A stretch of 64,000 nt of DNA, from contig NZ_CP071249.1 in assembly GCF_024499055.1 (NCBI RefSeq), positions 1,736,001-1,800,000 on the forward strand, read 5' to 3'. The DNA is from Turicibacter bilis. Its GTDB lineage: Bacteria > Bacillota_I > Bacilli_A > MOL361 > Turicibacteraceae. This document shows, one piece after another, positions 48,390 to 57,372 of this stretch (the first letter of the stretch is position 1; every line of letters starts with the position of its first letter). The notes under the pieces are model-generated. The model was not told the DNA's origin. It ran no database searches and worked only from the letters and a program-made list of their open reading frames with translations. The position numbers and the translations under genes are program-made.

Positions 48390-48422
48390 AAAGAATATGA
48401 AAATTTAAGGAGGAAGTTAAAA

Positions 48423-49235
48423 ATGAAAAAATTATCATTAGGTTTATTAAGTTTAGTGGCAGCTATTTCTTTAGTTGGATGTGGAAATAGTGGTGAAGAG
48501 AAAACAACATTAAAAGTTGGAGCAACAGCTGTTCCTCATGCAGAGATTTTAGAACAAGCCAAACCATTACTTAAGGAAAAAGGAATTGAATTAGATGTTG
48601 TCACATTCCAAGACTATGTCTTACCCAATACAACTTTAGATGAAGGAGAATTAAATGCGAACTACTTCCAGCACATCCCTTACTTAGAGGGATTTAATGA
48701 AGAGCATGGAACACATCTAGTTAATGCAGGTGGAATTCACATCGAGCCAATCGGTATTTACTCTAAAAATTATAAATCTTTAGATGAATTACCTGAAGGC
48801 GCTACAATTATCATGAGTAATTCAGTTGCTGATCATGGACGTATGTTATCCTTATTACAAACAGAAGGATTAATTACTTTAGATTCTAATGTAGATGCTA
48901 GTGTTGCTACAGTAGAAGATATTATTGAAAATCCTAAAAACTTAACATTCAAAACCGATATTGATCCAGGTATGTTAGTTACTGTTTATGAACAAAATGA
49001 AGGAGATGCGGTTTTAATTAACACAAACTATGCATTAGACGGTGGATTAAATCCAATGACTGATTCTATTGCTATGGAAGGATCTGAATCTCCTTATGTA
49101 AATATCATCGCTGTTAATAGCGGAGATGAAAACCGTGATGATATTAAAACATTAGTTGAAGTTTTACGTTCTAAAGAAATCCAAGATTTCATTGTTGAAA
49201 CATATGCAGGAGCGGTTGTTCCTGTTTCTGAATAA
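48423..49235 (+). CDS. metQ: methionine-binding lipoprotein
   Basis: The extracellular substrate-binding component, 270 aa, lipid-anchored. The signal peptide MKKLSLGLLSLVAAISLVGC ends in a lipobox (LVGC). The mature protein has LKVGATAVPHAEIL and ANYFQHIPYLEGF, signatures of the NlpA/MetQ family. ATG 48423 follows AAGGAGG; the in-frame ATG at 48375 would disrupt the signal peptide and has no ribosome binding site. Confidence 0.97.
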   Translation: MKKLSLGLLSLVAAISLVGCGNSGEEKTTLKVGATAVPHAEILEQAKPLLKEKGIELDVVTFQDYVLPNTTLDEGELNANYFQHIPYLEGFNEEHGTHLVNAGGIHIEPIGIYSKNYKSLDELPEGATIIMSNSVADHGRMLSLLQTEGLITLDSNVDASVATVEDIIENPKNLTFKTDIDPGMLVTVYEQNEGDAVLINTNYALDGGLNPMTDSIAMEGSESPYVNIIAVNSGDENRDDIKTLVEVLRSKEIQDFIVETYAGAVVPVSE

Positions 49236-49242
49236 TTCATTT

Positions 49243-49273
49243 AAAAGCACTCAAGTAAATCGAGTGCTTTTTC
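49243..49273 (+). terminator. metNIQ terminator
   Basis: AAAAGCACTC and GAGTGCTTTT arms with a 9-nt loop and a T-run. Confidence 0.93.
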
Positions 49274-49338
49274 ATATCCTACGTTTAAAAAGTATGAAAT
49301 AATAAATGCTATAAAAGAGCCATAATATAAATTGATAG

Positions 49339-49373
49339 ATTATACCATAAATACAGGTAATTTATGGTATAAT
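49339..49373. promoter_or_regulatory. 14-bp perfect inverted repeat overlapping the aminopeptidase -10 box
   Basis: ATTATACCATAAAT (49339-49352) and ATTTATGGTATAAT (49360-49373) are perfect inverted copies with a 7-nt centre. The right arm ends with TATAAT, the likely -10, about 25 nt before the start codon. No good -35 is seen at the normal distance, so an activator or a repressor acting here is plausible. The left arm gives the same -10 on the other strand. Confidence 0.6.
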
Positions 49374-49399
49374 ATTAAAACAAAGAAAGGGTGAGAACG

Positions 49400-50860
49400 A
49401 TGATTGAATTCAAATCGAGTTTAAAGATTAAAAATGAAAAAACAAATTTAGTAGTTGGCGTTTTCTCAGATATCTCTCATGACATTATTACTCAATTAGA
49501 TAAAGCATTAAATAAACGTTTATCAGTTTCATTAGAAGAGGGATTAATTCCAACTAACTTTAAAGATATCACGCCAATTTATCCATTAGGGCAAATTGAA
49601 AGTAAAAAAGTTTATATTGTAGGATTAGGCAAATCAACAGATTTTACGGTTGAAAAATGTCGTAAAGTTTTAGGAAAAGTCGCAAAAGCAGCAAAAGAGG
49701 ATGTAACCATCTTATTAGAAACATTCGATTGTAAAGCTGTCTCAATTAATGAATTAGCGACAGTTTGTGCTGAAGCTATCACTTTATCAACATATAAAAT
49801 GGAAACTTATAAGACTGAAGAGAAAGCTACAACACCTGTTAATTTCTTCATCCATTGCGATTCACAAATTACAGATGATTTAAATCGTGGAGTGATTTAC
49901 GGAGAGGCAACAAACAGTGCTCGTCAATTATTAAATGAGCCAGGTAATAAATTAACGGCAACAGATTTAGCGAGTCATATCGCTCAATTCGCTAATGAAC
50001 ATGAATTAGAAATTCGCATCGTTGAAAAAGATGAAATGGAACAACTAGGAATGGGTGGAATCCTTGGTGTTAACCGCGGATCCGTCCAACCTCCAAAAAT
50101 GATTGTCGTGAAATATCAAGGAACACCACGCTTTGAAAATATCACTGCCTTAGTTGGTAAAGGTTTAACGTTCGATACAGGTGGATATTGTCTAAAACCA
50201 CGTTCTGGGATGGAAGCAATGAAAGGTGATATGGGGGGAGCCGCTTCTGCATTCGGTGCTTTCCAAGTTGCGGTACGCTTAAACTTACCAGTCAACTTAT
50301 TACTTGTTATTCCATCAACAGATAACATGATTAGCGGAGATGCAATCAAACCTGGTGATATCCTAACAACAATGAGTGGGAAAACTGTCGAAGTAACAAA
50401 CACAGATGCTGAGGGACGTTTAATCTTAGCAGATGGTATCACATTTGCTAAACACTTAGGTGCAAGCAAAATCATTGATTTAGCTACTTTAACAGGAGCA
50501 ATTATTGCAGCATTAGGTGCTGATACAACAGGAGCCTTTACTAATAACCAAGCCTTCTTAGATGAATTTCAGAAAGCTGCTGATTTAACAAATGAATATA
50601 TGTGGCAAATGCCTTTATTCCCTCGTGATCAAAAAGCTCTTCGTAATAGTGATGTAGCTGATTTAAACAATGCTCCAATCGGAAAACCTGGAGCGATTAT
50701 GGCTGCAGCCTTCTTAAAAGAATTCGTTGAAGATACACCATGGATTCACTTAGATATTGCTGGAACTGCTGATTCAAAAACAGCTTATGATTTAGGTCCA
50801 AAAGGTGGAACTGGAGTTATGGTTCGTACAATCGCAAAATACTTAGAATTACAAGGATAA
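49400..50860 (+). CDS. pepA: leucyl aminopeptidase (M17 family)
   Basis: A cytosolic two-metal aminopeptidase that trims N-terminal residues from peptides, 486 aa. The C-terminal catalytic domain has VGKGLTFDTGGYCLKP (Lys and Asp ligands) and the M17 signature NTDAEGRLILAD. The N-terminal ~160 residues form the usual regulatory domain. ATG 49400 follows AAGGGTG by 6 nt; the GTG at 49391 overlaps that site. It is a single-gene unit with a strong inverted repeat at its promoter. Confidence 0.95.
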   Translation: MIEFKSSLKIKNEKTNLVVGVFSDISHDIITQLDKALNKRLSVSLEEGLIPTNFKDITPIYPLGQIESKKVYIVGLGKSTDFTVEKCRKVLGKVAKAAKEDVTILLETFDCKAVSINELATVCAEAITLSTYKMETYKTEEKATTPVNFFIHCDSQITDDLNRGVIYGEATNSARQLLNEPGNKLTATDLASHIAQFANEHELEIRIVEKDEMEQLGMGGILGVNRGSVQPPKMIVVKYQGTPRFENITALVGKGLTFDTGGYCLKPRSGMEAMKGDMGGAASAFGAFQVAVRLNLPVNLLLVIPSTDNMISGDAIKPGDILTTMSGKTVEVTNTDAEGRLILADGITFAKHLGASKIIDLATLTGAIIAALGADTTGAFTNNQAFLDEFQKAADLTNEYMWQMPLFPRDQKALRNSDVADLNNAPIGKPGAIMAAAFLKEFVEDTPWIHLDIAGTADSKTAYDLGPKGGTGVMVRTIAKYLELQG

Positions 50861-50870
50861 TGCCTAATCT

Positions 50871-50903
50871 AAAGAGATATCGTCTAACGATATCTCTTTT
50901 TTT
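50871..50903 (+). terminator. pepA terminator
   Basis: AAAGAGATATCGT-cta-ACGATATCTCTTT followed by TTTTG, a 13-bp perfect stem. Confidence 0.95.
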
Positions 50904-50976
50904 GTTTTTAATCATAATCCTCCACTTCTTAAAATACATTAGATATTAATTATGAAACATTGATGGAGGATTAAAT

Positions 50977-52278
50977 ATGTCAGAACTAGTCAAAGATTTG
51001 GAACATATTATCTGGTCATACTTAGCAATTCCAATATTGTTATTTGTTAGTTTAATATTTACGTTCTATTTTCAAGGCGTTCAATTTAGATTTAAAAAAA
51101 TGATTCAGTGCTTAACTAAAAAATCATCTAATAGTAGTGTGTCCTCCTTTCAGTCATTTACAATGGCATTAGCTGCGCGAGTAGGCGTTGGTTCATTAGC
51201 TGGAGTTGCTCTTGGAATTTACATCGGAGGACCTGGAAGTGTATTTTGGATGTGGATAAGCGCCTTAATTACAGCAGCCGCTTCATTCGTTGAAAGTACA
51301 CTTGCACAACTGTATAAAAAAAGAGATGGGGATATTTATATTGGAGGGCCTGCTTACTACATTGAATATGGAATGCATCAAAAAGGATTTGCAGTTATTT
51401 ATGCTTTTATTATCGTCTTAACCTATACATTTGGCTTCAGTGCAATTCAAGCCAATACTATTGCAACGTCATTTAGGGATGTATTATCTATTCCTCCACT
51501 ATTAACTGGAGTTGGATTAGCATTGATCACTTCAATGATTATTTTTGGTGGGGCTTCAACAATTGCTAAAATGACATCAAAGATTGTTCCAATTATGGCT
51601 CTATTCTATATAGGAATTGGTCTTTTTGTTATGATTACTCACTTTGATTATATTCCAACTTTTTTTATGACTATTTTCCAAGATGCTTTTCAGCCATCTC
51701 CCTTAATTGGAGGAACCGTGATGTATACCATCATCATTGGAATTAAACGTGGTGTTTTTTCTAATGAAGCTGGAATGGGATCGGGTGCTCATGCAGCCGC
51801 GGTAACTAATAGCGATAATCCTACTGATCAAGGCTATATTCAATCTTTTGGAGTTTATGTTACAACACTATTTATTTGTACGATTACTGCTTTTTTAATT
51901 ATGGTGACTAATGCCGTGGAAGTTGGCACGACTCACAGTAATGGAATCGAGTTAACTCAGTATGCTTTAACAGAACTATTTGGCCCAATTGGTGGAGTTA
52001 TTTTAGCGATTTCTATTTTCTTCTTCGCTTTTAGTACCATTTTAACTGGATATTTTTATGGTGAATGTAATGTAAAATATTTATGTAAGAATGAAAAGAT
52101 TCTTTATCCTGTCAGAGTAATTGTGTTAATTGTGATTTTGATTTCATCCATCGGCTCAGCCTCATTGATTTGGTCACTTGTCGACTTAGGAGTTGCATTA
52201 ACTGCCACAATTAATGTTATGGCCCTTTGTTATTTGGCTAAAGAGGTTAAAGTTATTATGAATAAGAAAAGGTCGTAA
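50977..52278 (+). CDS. alanine/glycine:sodium symporter (AGCS family)
   Basis: A membrane importer of small neutral amino acids driven by Na+, 433 aa with about 10-11 hydrophobic segments. MALAARVGVGSLAGVALGIYIGGPGSVFWMW is the family's first conserved region. GGPAYYIEYGMHQ follows. KRGVFSNEAGMGSGAHAAA is the AGCS signature and includes the substrate-site residues. TGGAGG precedes the ATG. It is a single-gene unit. Confidence 0.94.
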   Translation: MSELVKDLEHIIWSYLAIPILLFVSLIFTFYFQGVQFRFKKMIQCLTKKSSNSSVSSFQSFTMALAARVGVGSLAGVALGIYIGGPGSVFWMWISALITAAASFVESTLAQLYKKRDGDIYIGGPAYYIEYGMHQKGFAVIYAFIIVLTYTFGFSAIQANTIATSFRDVLSIPPLLTGVGLALITSMIIFGGASTIAKMTSKIVPIMALFYIGIGLFVMITHFDYIPTFFMTIFQDAFQPSPLIGGTVMYTIIIGIKRGVFSNEAGMGSGAHAAAVTNSDNPTDQGYIQSFGVYVTTLFICTITAFLIMVTNAVEVGTTHSNGIELTQYALTELFGPIGGVILAISIFFFAFSTILTGYFYGECNVKYLCKNEKILYPVRVIVLIVILISSIGSASLIWSLVDLGVALTATINVMALCYLAKEVKVIMNKKRS

Positions 52279-52299
52279 AGTTAAACTTTACGACCCTTT
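52271..52299. terminator. bidirectional terminator
   Basis: GGTCGTAAAGT and ACTTTACGACC form a compact stem that contains the symporter stop codon; T-rich tracts follow on both strands. It serves convergent genes. Confidence 0.88.
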
Positions 52300-52302
52300 C
52301 TG

Positions 52303-52872
52303 TTATTTTACTGGAGTTTCTAAAAATTGAATTAATGAGCATGGCTCACCATCATCAAATAAACGTTCTGAATCATCTACTGTTTTACGGATTTCATCCT
52401 TAATTTCATCTAGCTTTTGTAAAATTGTATCTGTATGGAATGTTTCTACGTTATAGTATAAAAATAAATCTTCAAACGCTTTAGCTGTTCGATTTAACTC
52501 TTGATTAATTTTAATAAACGAAGTGATATTTTTACTCTTAGCTGCATTTTGGAAATGTTCTAAATCAAGGCGAATCATTTCAATTACATCATCTTCATTT
52601 TCGTATTCTTTTAAGGGAAGTGGATACGGTTTAAGACGTTCTAAGAAATAACGATTTGATCGATTGATATTATAGACATAAGATAATTTAAATTCTCCAA
52701 TATGAAATCTCACATAACAACATTTTGCACTTAATTGGAGAACTTCTCCCCCCATTTGTCTTAGTTTCATTTCATGTTGTTCAGCTTCCATTTCTAAATA
52801 ACTAGCTTGAGTTAAAACGCCTGAAGTTGTATAAGATCGAGTAGGTCTATAAGTTCGCGAGTATTTTGGCAT
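52303..52872 (-). CDS. hypothetical protein, 189 aa
   Basis: I do not recognise the family. The N-terminus is basic and Tyr/Ser/Thr-rich (KYSRTYRPTRSY). A middle part is predicted as alternating strands (CCYVRFHIGEFKLSYVYNINR), and the C-terminal half (about 100-175) is helical and acidic with IKDEIRKTVDDSERLF. There is no signal peptide or membrane segment. AAGGAG precedes the ATG. It lies 52 nt downstream of the ArsB/NhaD gene stop on the same strand and could be co-transcribed with it. Confidence 0.75.
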   Translation of the reverse strand: MPKYSRTYRPTRSYTTSGVLTQASYLEMEAEQHEMKLRQMGGEVLQLSAKCCYVRFHIGEFKLSYVYNINRSNRYFLERLKPYPLPLKEYENEDDVIEMIRLDLEHFQNAAKSKNITSFIKINQELNRTAKAFEDLFLYYNVETFHTDTILQKLDEIKDEIRKTVDDSERLFDDGEPCSLIQFLETPVK

Positions 52873-52924
52873 AATTCATTCTCCTTTAAAAGAAGTAATA
52901 GTATTTATAGGATATTTATTCTAA

Positions 52925-54199
52925 TTAGACATAAAAGATCAGAATATAGACTGTGGAAATGGCAACAGCAATTATCATGATTGGGAACCCAATTTTCAAA
53001 AAGTCACCGAATGATAGTTTATATCCTTTTTTGTGCAACATCCCACTAACAATAACATTAGATGAAGCACCAACGATACTACCATTTCCACCTAAACATG
53101 CACCTAAAGCTAATGACCACCATAAAGCCGTTGTATCCATTCCTGTCATTTGTCCGATATTTAAAATTAACGGAATCATAGTTGCGACGAATGGGATATT
53201 ATCTAAGAAAGCCGAAGCAATGGCCGCTCCCCATAAGATTAATAGTGACGTAATCATCACACTTCCACCTGTTAGGCTAATTAATCCACTTGCTAATACT
53301 TCAAGGACACCTACTGTTTCAAGTGCTCCAACCATAACGAATAATCCCATAAAGAAGAAGATGGTTGGCCACTCTACTTCCTCTAACACTTCTTCTACGT
53401 CAACTTTACTAATTAATAAAAGAATACCAGCACCTAATAAGGCAATAGTCGCTGATTCAATTCCGATTGCATGGTGTGTAGCAAATCCAGCAATTGTTAA
53501 CAATAAGATAATTCCACTTTTTTTGAGTAGGGTTGAATCAGTAATTGCCTTAGACACATCAAACTGTTCAATTTTCTTCTTATTATCTTCACTAATGTGT
53601 AATTGTTTATGGAATATAAGTTTTAAAATCAATAACACAACAGTGAAAATAACAAGCACAATCGGTCCTAAATTAAATAAAACATCCGTAAAAGATAATC
53701 CTGTTGCCCCACTAATCATAATGATGGTTGGATCCCCGATTGATGTCGCAAGCCCACCAATATTTGCACTAAAGACTTCGGTTAATAAAAACGGTATTGC
53801 ATTTAAACCTAATGTTTCTGTTATAACAAAGGTCACTGGAGCAATTAATAAAATGGTTGTAACATTATCGAGTAAAGCAGATGAAACAGCAGTAATAATA
53901 GCGAAATAAACCATAATTCGCCAAGGACTTCCCTTTGATAACTTAGCTGTTTTAATTGCAACGTATTGGAAAATTCCTGTACGCTTTAAAATGTTAACAA
54001 TAATCATCATTCCAATTAATAAACCAACGGTATTAAAATCAATAAATTCTAAAGCTTGTTCTTGATTAAAGATATGAAAAACTACCATTAGAACTGCTGC
54101 AATTAATGCAATCACAGTTCGATTAAATTTTTCAGAAATAATAATTCCATAAGCAATCAGAAATATGATAATTGCAGGAAGAAAATGTGGATTTTCCAA
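52925..54199 (-). CDS. ArsB/NhaD-family ion transporter
   Basis: An integral membrane transporter of the ion-transporter (citrate/ArsB/P-protein) superfamily, about 424 aa with roughly 11-12 hydrophobic segments. SALLDNVTTILLIAPV and SAFLDNIPFVATMIPL are the paired family motifs from its two repeats. IGGLATSIGDPTIIM and LGGNGSIVGASSNVI are the matching substrate-site loops. Na+/H+ exchange or anion efflux are both possible. TTG 54199 follows AAGGAG by 8 nt; a GTG at 54208 overlaps that site. Confidence 0.88.
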   Translation of the reverse strand: MENPHFLPAIIIFLIAYGIIISEKFNRTVIALIAAVLMVVFHIFNQEQALEFIDFNTVGLLIGMMIIVNILKRTGIFQYVAIKTAKLSKGSPWRIMVYFAIITAVSSALLDNVTTILLIAPVTFVITETLGLNAIPFLLTEVFSANIGGLATSIGDPTIIMISGATGLSFTDVLFNLGPIVLVIFTVVLLILKLIFHKQLHISEDNKKKIEQFDVSKAITDSTLLKKSGIILLLTIAGFATHHAIGIESATIALLGAGILLLISKVDVEEVLEEVEWPTIFFFMGLFVMVGALETVGVLEVLASGLISLTGGSVMITSLLILWGAAIASAFLDNIPFVATMIPLILNIGQMTGMDTTALWWSLALGACLGGNGSIVGASSNVIVSGMLHKKGYKLSFGDFLKIGFPIMIIAVAISTVYILIFYV

Positions 54200-54208
54200 G
54201 ATGTTCAC

Positions 54209-54525
54209 TCCTTTATGAAAATTTTGCAGAATTCATTATAGGATAATTGATTAGTAATTAATACACGTAATTTATGTAATAATTAGGGATAAAATAGATA
54301 ATTTTAGTTTATTATTGGATTATTTTCATAATTTATGGAACAAAATCAAATTTATAAAACGTTTTATCACCTACTTATACTAATTATTAATATTTACTTT
54401 TTTTGAATATTTAGTCCTATGAGACGATGACTTATTTTAATTTTAAAATACACCCACATTTTTTTAATACCCGTAGAATTAGACATACTAAAACAGAATG
54501 ATTTAAGTAATGGAGTGAAACATTA
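54209..54525. other. AT-rich divergent promoter region
   Basis: No ORF or known RNA is seen. On the minus strand TATAAT at 54243-54238 is a likely -10 for the ArsB/NhaD gene. On the plus strand GGAG lies 10 nt before the MATE start, but no convincing promoter was found. Confidence 0.4.
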
Positions 54526-55890
54526 ATGAAAGCAAATTGTAGTAGTGAATTCTTGGGAACTGAAAAAATTAGCAAACTCCTTTTGTCTTTTTCTATGCCC
54601 GCTTTTATCGCCATGCTTGCTAGTGGGATTTATAATATAGTCGATACTATCTTTGTAGCGAAAGGAATCGGAACTTTAGCTATAGGTGGGATTGGGATTG
54701 TTTTTCCCATTCAAACGTTATATGCTGCATTTGCTCAAATGATCTCCATTGGAGCAGCTTCAGCAATTTCAAGAAGTTTAGGTGAACAAAATAATAATCG
54801 TGCTAATCAGGTAATGACTAATGCCTATATTTTGACAACCATTATCTCAATCTTATTAATGATTACTAGCTTCTTTTTTATTAATCAAATCTTATATATC
54901 TTTGGATCAAATGAAGAATTAATTCCTTATGCACGTGATTATTTGCTCATTTCAATCTGGGCTATTCCTTTTAATGCTCTTGCTTTACTTTCTAGCGCTG
55001 TCTTTCGTTCCGAAGGAAATATTAAAATTTCAATGATCACAGTGTTAATTGGATCATTATTCAATATAGCACTCGATCTTTTATTCATTTTTGTTTTAAA
55101 CTGGGGAATTAAAGGTGCAGCTTTAGCTACTGTCCTTGCACAAGCCTTAGCGACTGCTTTTTCTTTATTCTTTATTCTTAGTCATCGCAGTATTGTTAAG
55201 TTTGAGCGAAAATACTTCATCCCAAATTTAAAAGTTTCCACTTCAATTATTAGTGTGGGGTTTTCGGCCTTTGCACGAAATGGAGCAAGCTCACTCTTTG
55301 CTCTCATCACGAACGCAACCTTAAGAAGTTATGGAGGAACTGTTTCGCTAACAGCCTTTGGAACAGTTAATCGAATCATCTCCTTTTTCTTTTTACCAAT
55401 CATGGGAATCAATCAAGGATTACAACCGATCGCTAGTTATAACTACGGAGCCAAACAACCGGATCGAATTAAACAAGTCGTTAAACTCGCACTTATATAT
55501 ACGACGATCATCGGGGCTATTGGATCAATCGTCGGAATTTTATTTCCAAGTACGGTGATTAACTTATTTACAAAAGATAAAAGTTTAATTTCCGAGGCAA
55601 CTTTTGTTTTACGATTACAACTTCTTTTCTTTTGGACCATCGGACTACAAATGGTAGCCTCAACCTTTTATCAATCATTAGGAAAACCAATCCCTTCACT
55701 ATTTCTTTCAATCCTTAGACAATTCATTATTTTAATCCCACTTATTCTCATCTTACCTCGATATACCTCACTTGGATTAAACGGTGTCTGGTATTCTTTT
55801 CCCATTTCTGATTTTACGGCCTTTGTTATTTCAGCCCTTATTCTTTGGCGAGCTTGGCATCATCTTAATAAAAAAAGCGACGACAATTAA
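54526..55890 (+). CDS. MATE-family multidrug/Na+ efflux transporter
   Basis: A membrane exporter of the MATE/DinF-NorM superfamily, 454 aa with about 12 hydrophobic segments in two halves. Characteristic blocks are SMPAFIAMLASGIYNIVDTIF and GSNEELIPYARDYLLI in the first half. MGINQGLQPIASYNYGA lies in the second half. Substrates cannot be predicted. Its stop codon lies in the left arm of a terminator that is now split by an IS element. Confidence 0.93.
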   Translation: MKANCSSEFLGTEKISKLLLSFSMPAFIAMLASGIYNIVDTIFVAKGIGTLAIGGIGIVFPIQTLYAAFAQMISIGAASAISRSLGEQNNNRANQVMTNAYILTTIISILLMITSFFFINQILYIFGSNEELIPYARDYLLISIWAIPFNALALLSSAVFRSEGNIKISMITVLIGSLFNIALDLLFIFVLNWGIKGAALATVLAQALATAFSLFFILSHRSIVKFERKYFIPNLKVSTSIISVGFSAFARNGASSLFALITNATLRSYGGTVSLTAFGTVNRIISFFFLPIMGINQGLQPIASYNYGAKQPDRIKQVVKLALIYTTIIGAIGSIVGILFPSTVINLFTKDKSLISEATFVLRLQLLFFWTIGLQMVASTFYQSLGKPIPSLFLSILRQFIILIPLILILPRYTSLGLNGVWYSFPISDFTAFVISALILWRAWHHLNKKSDDN

Positions 55891-55898
55891 TAAAATGT

Positions 55899-55947
55899 AC
55901 CCTAGAGAGTAGACAGATAAAAAAAGTCTACCCTCTAGGGTCTTTTT
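55899..55947 (+). terminator. hairpin terminator at the left end of the IS
   Basis: ACCCTAGAG-a-GTAGAC pairs with GTCTAC-c-CTCTAGGGT, then CTTTTT. Part of the stem is the terminal inverted repeat itself. It would block transcription from the MATE gene into the transposase, limiting transposition. TATAAT at 55950-55955 follows. Confidence 0.85.
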
Positions 55948-55985
55948 GGTATAATATAAACTATTAGATTTTGGGAGGATTTTAG

Positions 55986-56396
55986 ATGAGCAAGAAGTTA
56001 TTTACACCACAAGAGATTGAACAACTCAAACAAAATGAATATGTTAAGTCAGTGTCTGAAAAAGGGATTACTTATACGAAAGAATTTAAGGAGAACTTTA
56101 TTATGATGAGCGAGAAAGGAAAGTTTCCACGAGAGATATTCGAATACTATGGATTTAATGTTGCGATGCTTGGCATGCAGCGTGTGAATTCTGCAGCTAA
56201 ACGTTGGAAACAAGCCTTTAAAACTCAGGGGCCATTAGGATTGGATGATAGTCGTACCAAGAATTCTGGAAGGCCTCTAAAACGAGAGTTAACGATAGAA
56301 GAACAATTATTACGTACGCAAGCTGAATTAGAAGTTTTAAAGATTGAGAACGAATTATTAAAAAAGTTGAGACTCATGAGAAAAATGCTCGAATAG
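55986..56396 (+). CDS. IS3-family transposase OrfA
   Basis: The DNA-binding subunit, 136 aa. A helix-turn-helix region lies at about 25-65. A C-terminal leucine-rich coiled coil (EEQLLRTQAELEVLKIENEL) serves for multimerisation, as in IS150/IS3 proteins. TGGGAGG precedes the ATG. Near its end the sequence A-AAA-AAG allows a -1 frameshift into OrfB. Confidence 0.93.
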   Translation: MSKKLFTPQEIEQLKQNEYVKSVSEKGITYTKEFKENFIMMSEKGKFPREIFEYYGFNVAMLGMQRVNSAAKRWKQAFKTQGPLGLDDSRTKNSGRPLKRELTIEEQLLRTQAELEVLKIENELLKKLRLMRKMLE

Positions 56397-56400
56397 TCTC
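56360..56400 (+). promoter_or_regulatory. programmed -1 frameshift site with stimulatory hairpin
   Basis: A-AAA-AAG (56360-56366) is in the right phase for OrfA (TTA AAA AAG). A hairpin directly after it pairs GAGACT with AGTCTC and, inside, GAG with CTC. The -1 frame then runs open through VETHEKNARIV into OrfB, giving the OrfAB transposase. Confidence 0.88.
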
Positions 56401-56419
56401 TAAAGAAGTAAAGTTTCAA

Positions 56420-57316
56420 ATGATTCATCAAGTAGTGAGTCAGACATCAACTAAATTTAACTCTTTAATTTCTCATTTATGCGATAGTCTTGGTGTTTCA
56501 AGATCAGGTTATTATCGTTATTTTTCGTCATGTGCTGAAGAAGCACGTTTAAAGCGATTAAAAGAGGAACAACAACGTTTAGAAGTTATTCAACAGGCCA
56601 TTCATTTCAAGGGACGAAAAAACAAGGGAATTCGCCAAGTAGCGATGGTTCTTAAAGGAGAATTCAACATCGCCTTTAACCTAAAATCTATTCATCGAAT
56701 CATGAAAAAATATGGATTATTGAGTCAAGTTCGTCGCAGCAATCCCTATCGTAAACTCGCTAAAGCGACGCAAGCACATCGCGTCTGTCCAAATCTTGTT
56801 AACCGTCAATTTAGGCCATCAGAACCTTACAAAGTTCTATTAACCGATATCACTTATTTAAAATATGGAAAGGGTCAGACTGCCTATCTCTCGACCATTT
56901 TAGATAGTGCAACGAATGAAGTTTTAGCTTTTCAATTAAGTGATAATTTAAAGATAGATTTTGTTCTCCAAACACTGAACCAACTTGAAGAAAATCCGAC
57001 TGTCCAATTAACGAAAGAAACGATTATTCACTCCGATCAGGGCGTGCACTATACGAGTCCACAATTTTCGAATCAATTAAAGGAATTGGGAATTCAACAA
57101 TCGATGTCTAGAAAGGGTAATTGTTGGGATAACGCTCCACAAGAATCATTTTTTGGGCATCTAAAAGATGAAGCAGATATAACAAATCAACTGACATTTG
57201 ATGATTTACTCATTGAAATTGAAGATTATATGGATTACCATAACAACTTTAGATATCAATGGAATTTAAATAAGCTGACTCCTGTAGGATACAGAAATCA
57301 GCTTCAAGTTGCTTAG
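56420..57316 (+). CDS. IS3-family transposase OrfB (DDE integrase domain)
   Basis: The catalytic part, 298 aa from its own ATG, normally made as the OrfAB fusion by frameshifting. An N-terminal HTH_21 region (RKNKGIRQVAMVL) precedes the rve core. The acidic triad is D in LLTDITYL, D in IHSDQGVHYTS, and E in NAPQESFFGHLKDE. SRKGNCWDN is the conserved block before the Glu. Length and motifs fit the IS150 group. Confidence 0.95.
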   Translation: MIHQVVSQTSTKFNSLISHLCDSLGVSRSGYYRYFSSCAEEARLKRLKEEQQRLEVIQQAIHFKGRKNKGIRQVAMVLKGEFNIAFNLKSIHRIMKKYGLLSQVRRSNPYRKLAKATQAHRVCPNLVNRQFRPSEPYKVLLTDITYLKYGKGQTAYLSTILDSATNEVLAFQLSDNLKIDFVLQTLNQLEENPTVQLTKETIIHSDQGVHYTSPQFSNQLKELGIQQSMSRKGNCWDNAPQESFFGHLKDEADITNQLTFDDLLIEIEDYMDYHNNFRYQWNLNKLTPVGYRNQLQVA

Positions 57317-57352
57317 TTTTTTTTCTTTGTCCTTGACAAAGGGTACAGATTA

Positions 57353-57372
57353 TAATTGTCGTCGCTTTTTTT
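57353..57372. terminator. right half of a terminator split by the IS
   Basis: TAATTGTCGTCGC plus TTTTTTT is complementary to AAAAAA-GCGACGACAATTA at 55871-55889. Before the insertion the two halves formed a 13-bp bidirectional terminator between the MATE gene and the nitroreductase gene. They are now 1.46 kb apart, too far to form a normal terminator. Confidence 0.8.

Larger units (their letters stand above)
55896..57347 (+). mobile_element. IS3-family insertion sequence, IS150-like
   Basis: A 1,452-bp element with terminal inverted repeats that begin TGTACCCT on both ends and are imperfect further in. It encodes OrfA and OrfB in the usual -1 frame relation. It sits in the loop of the former MATE/nitroreductase terminator: GCGACGACAATTA lies on the left flank and TAATTGTCGTCGC on the right. 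No clear target-site duplication flanks the ends (AAA left, GAT right), so the insertion is old, or the ends are off by a few bases. Both ORFs are intact, so it may still be active. Confidence 0.92.

Noticed and set aside
48375-48422. N-terminal extension of MetQ from ATG 48375
   Set aside because: It would place 16 charged residues before the lipoprotein signal peptide; the ATG at 48423 has the AAGGAGG site.
52953-53909. Long open frame (318 codons) on the plus strand
   Set aside because: It is the antisense shadow of the ArsB/NhaD transporter gene; composition is odd for a protein and there is no ribosome binding site.
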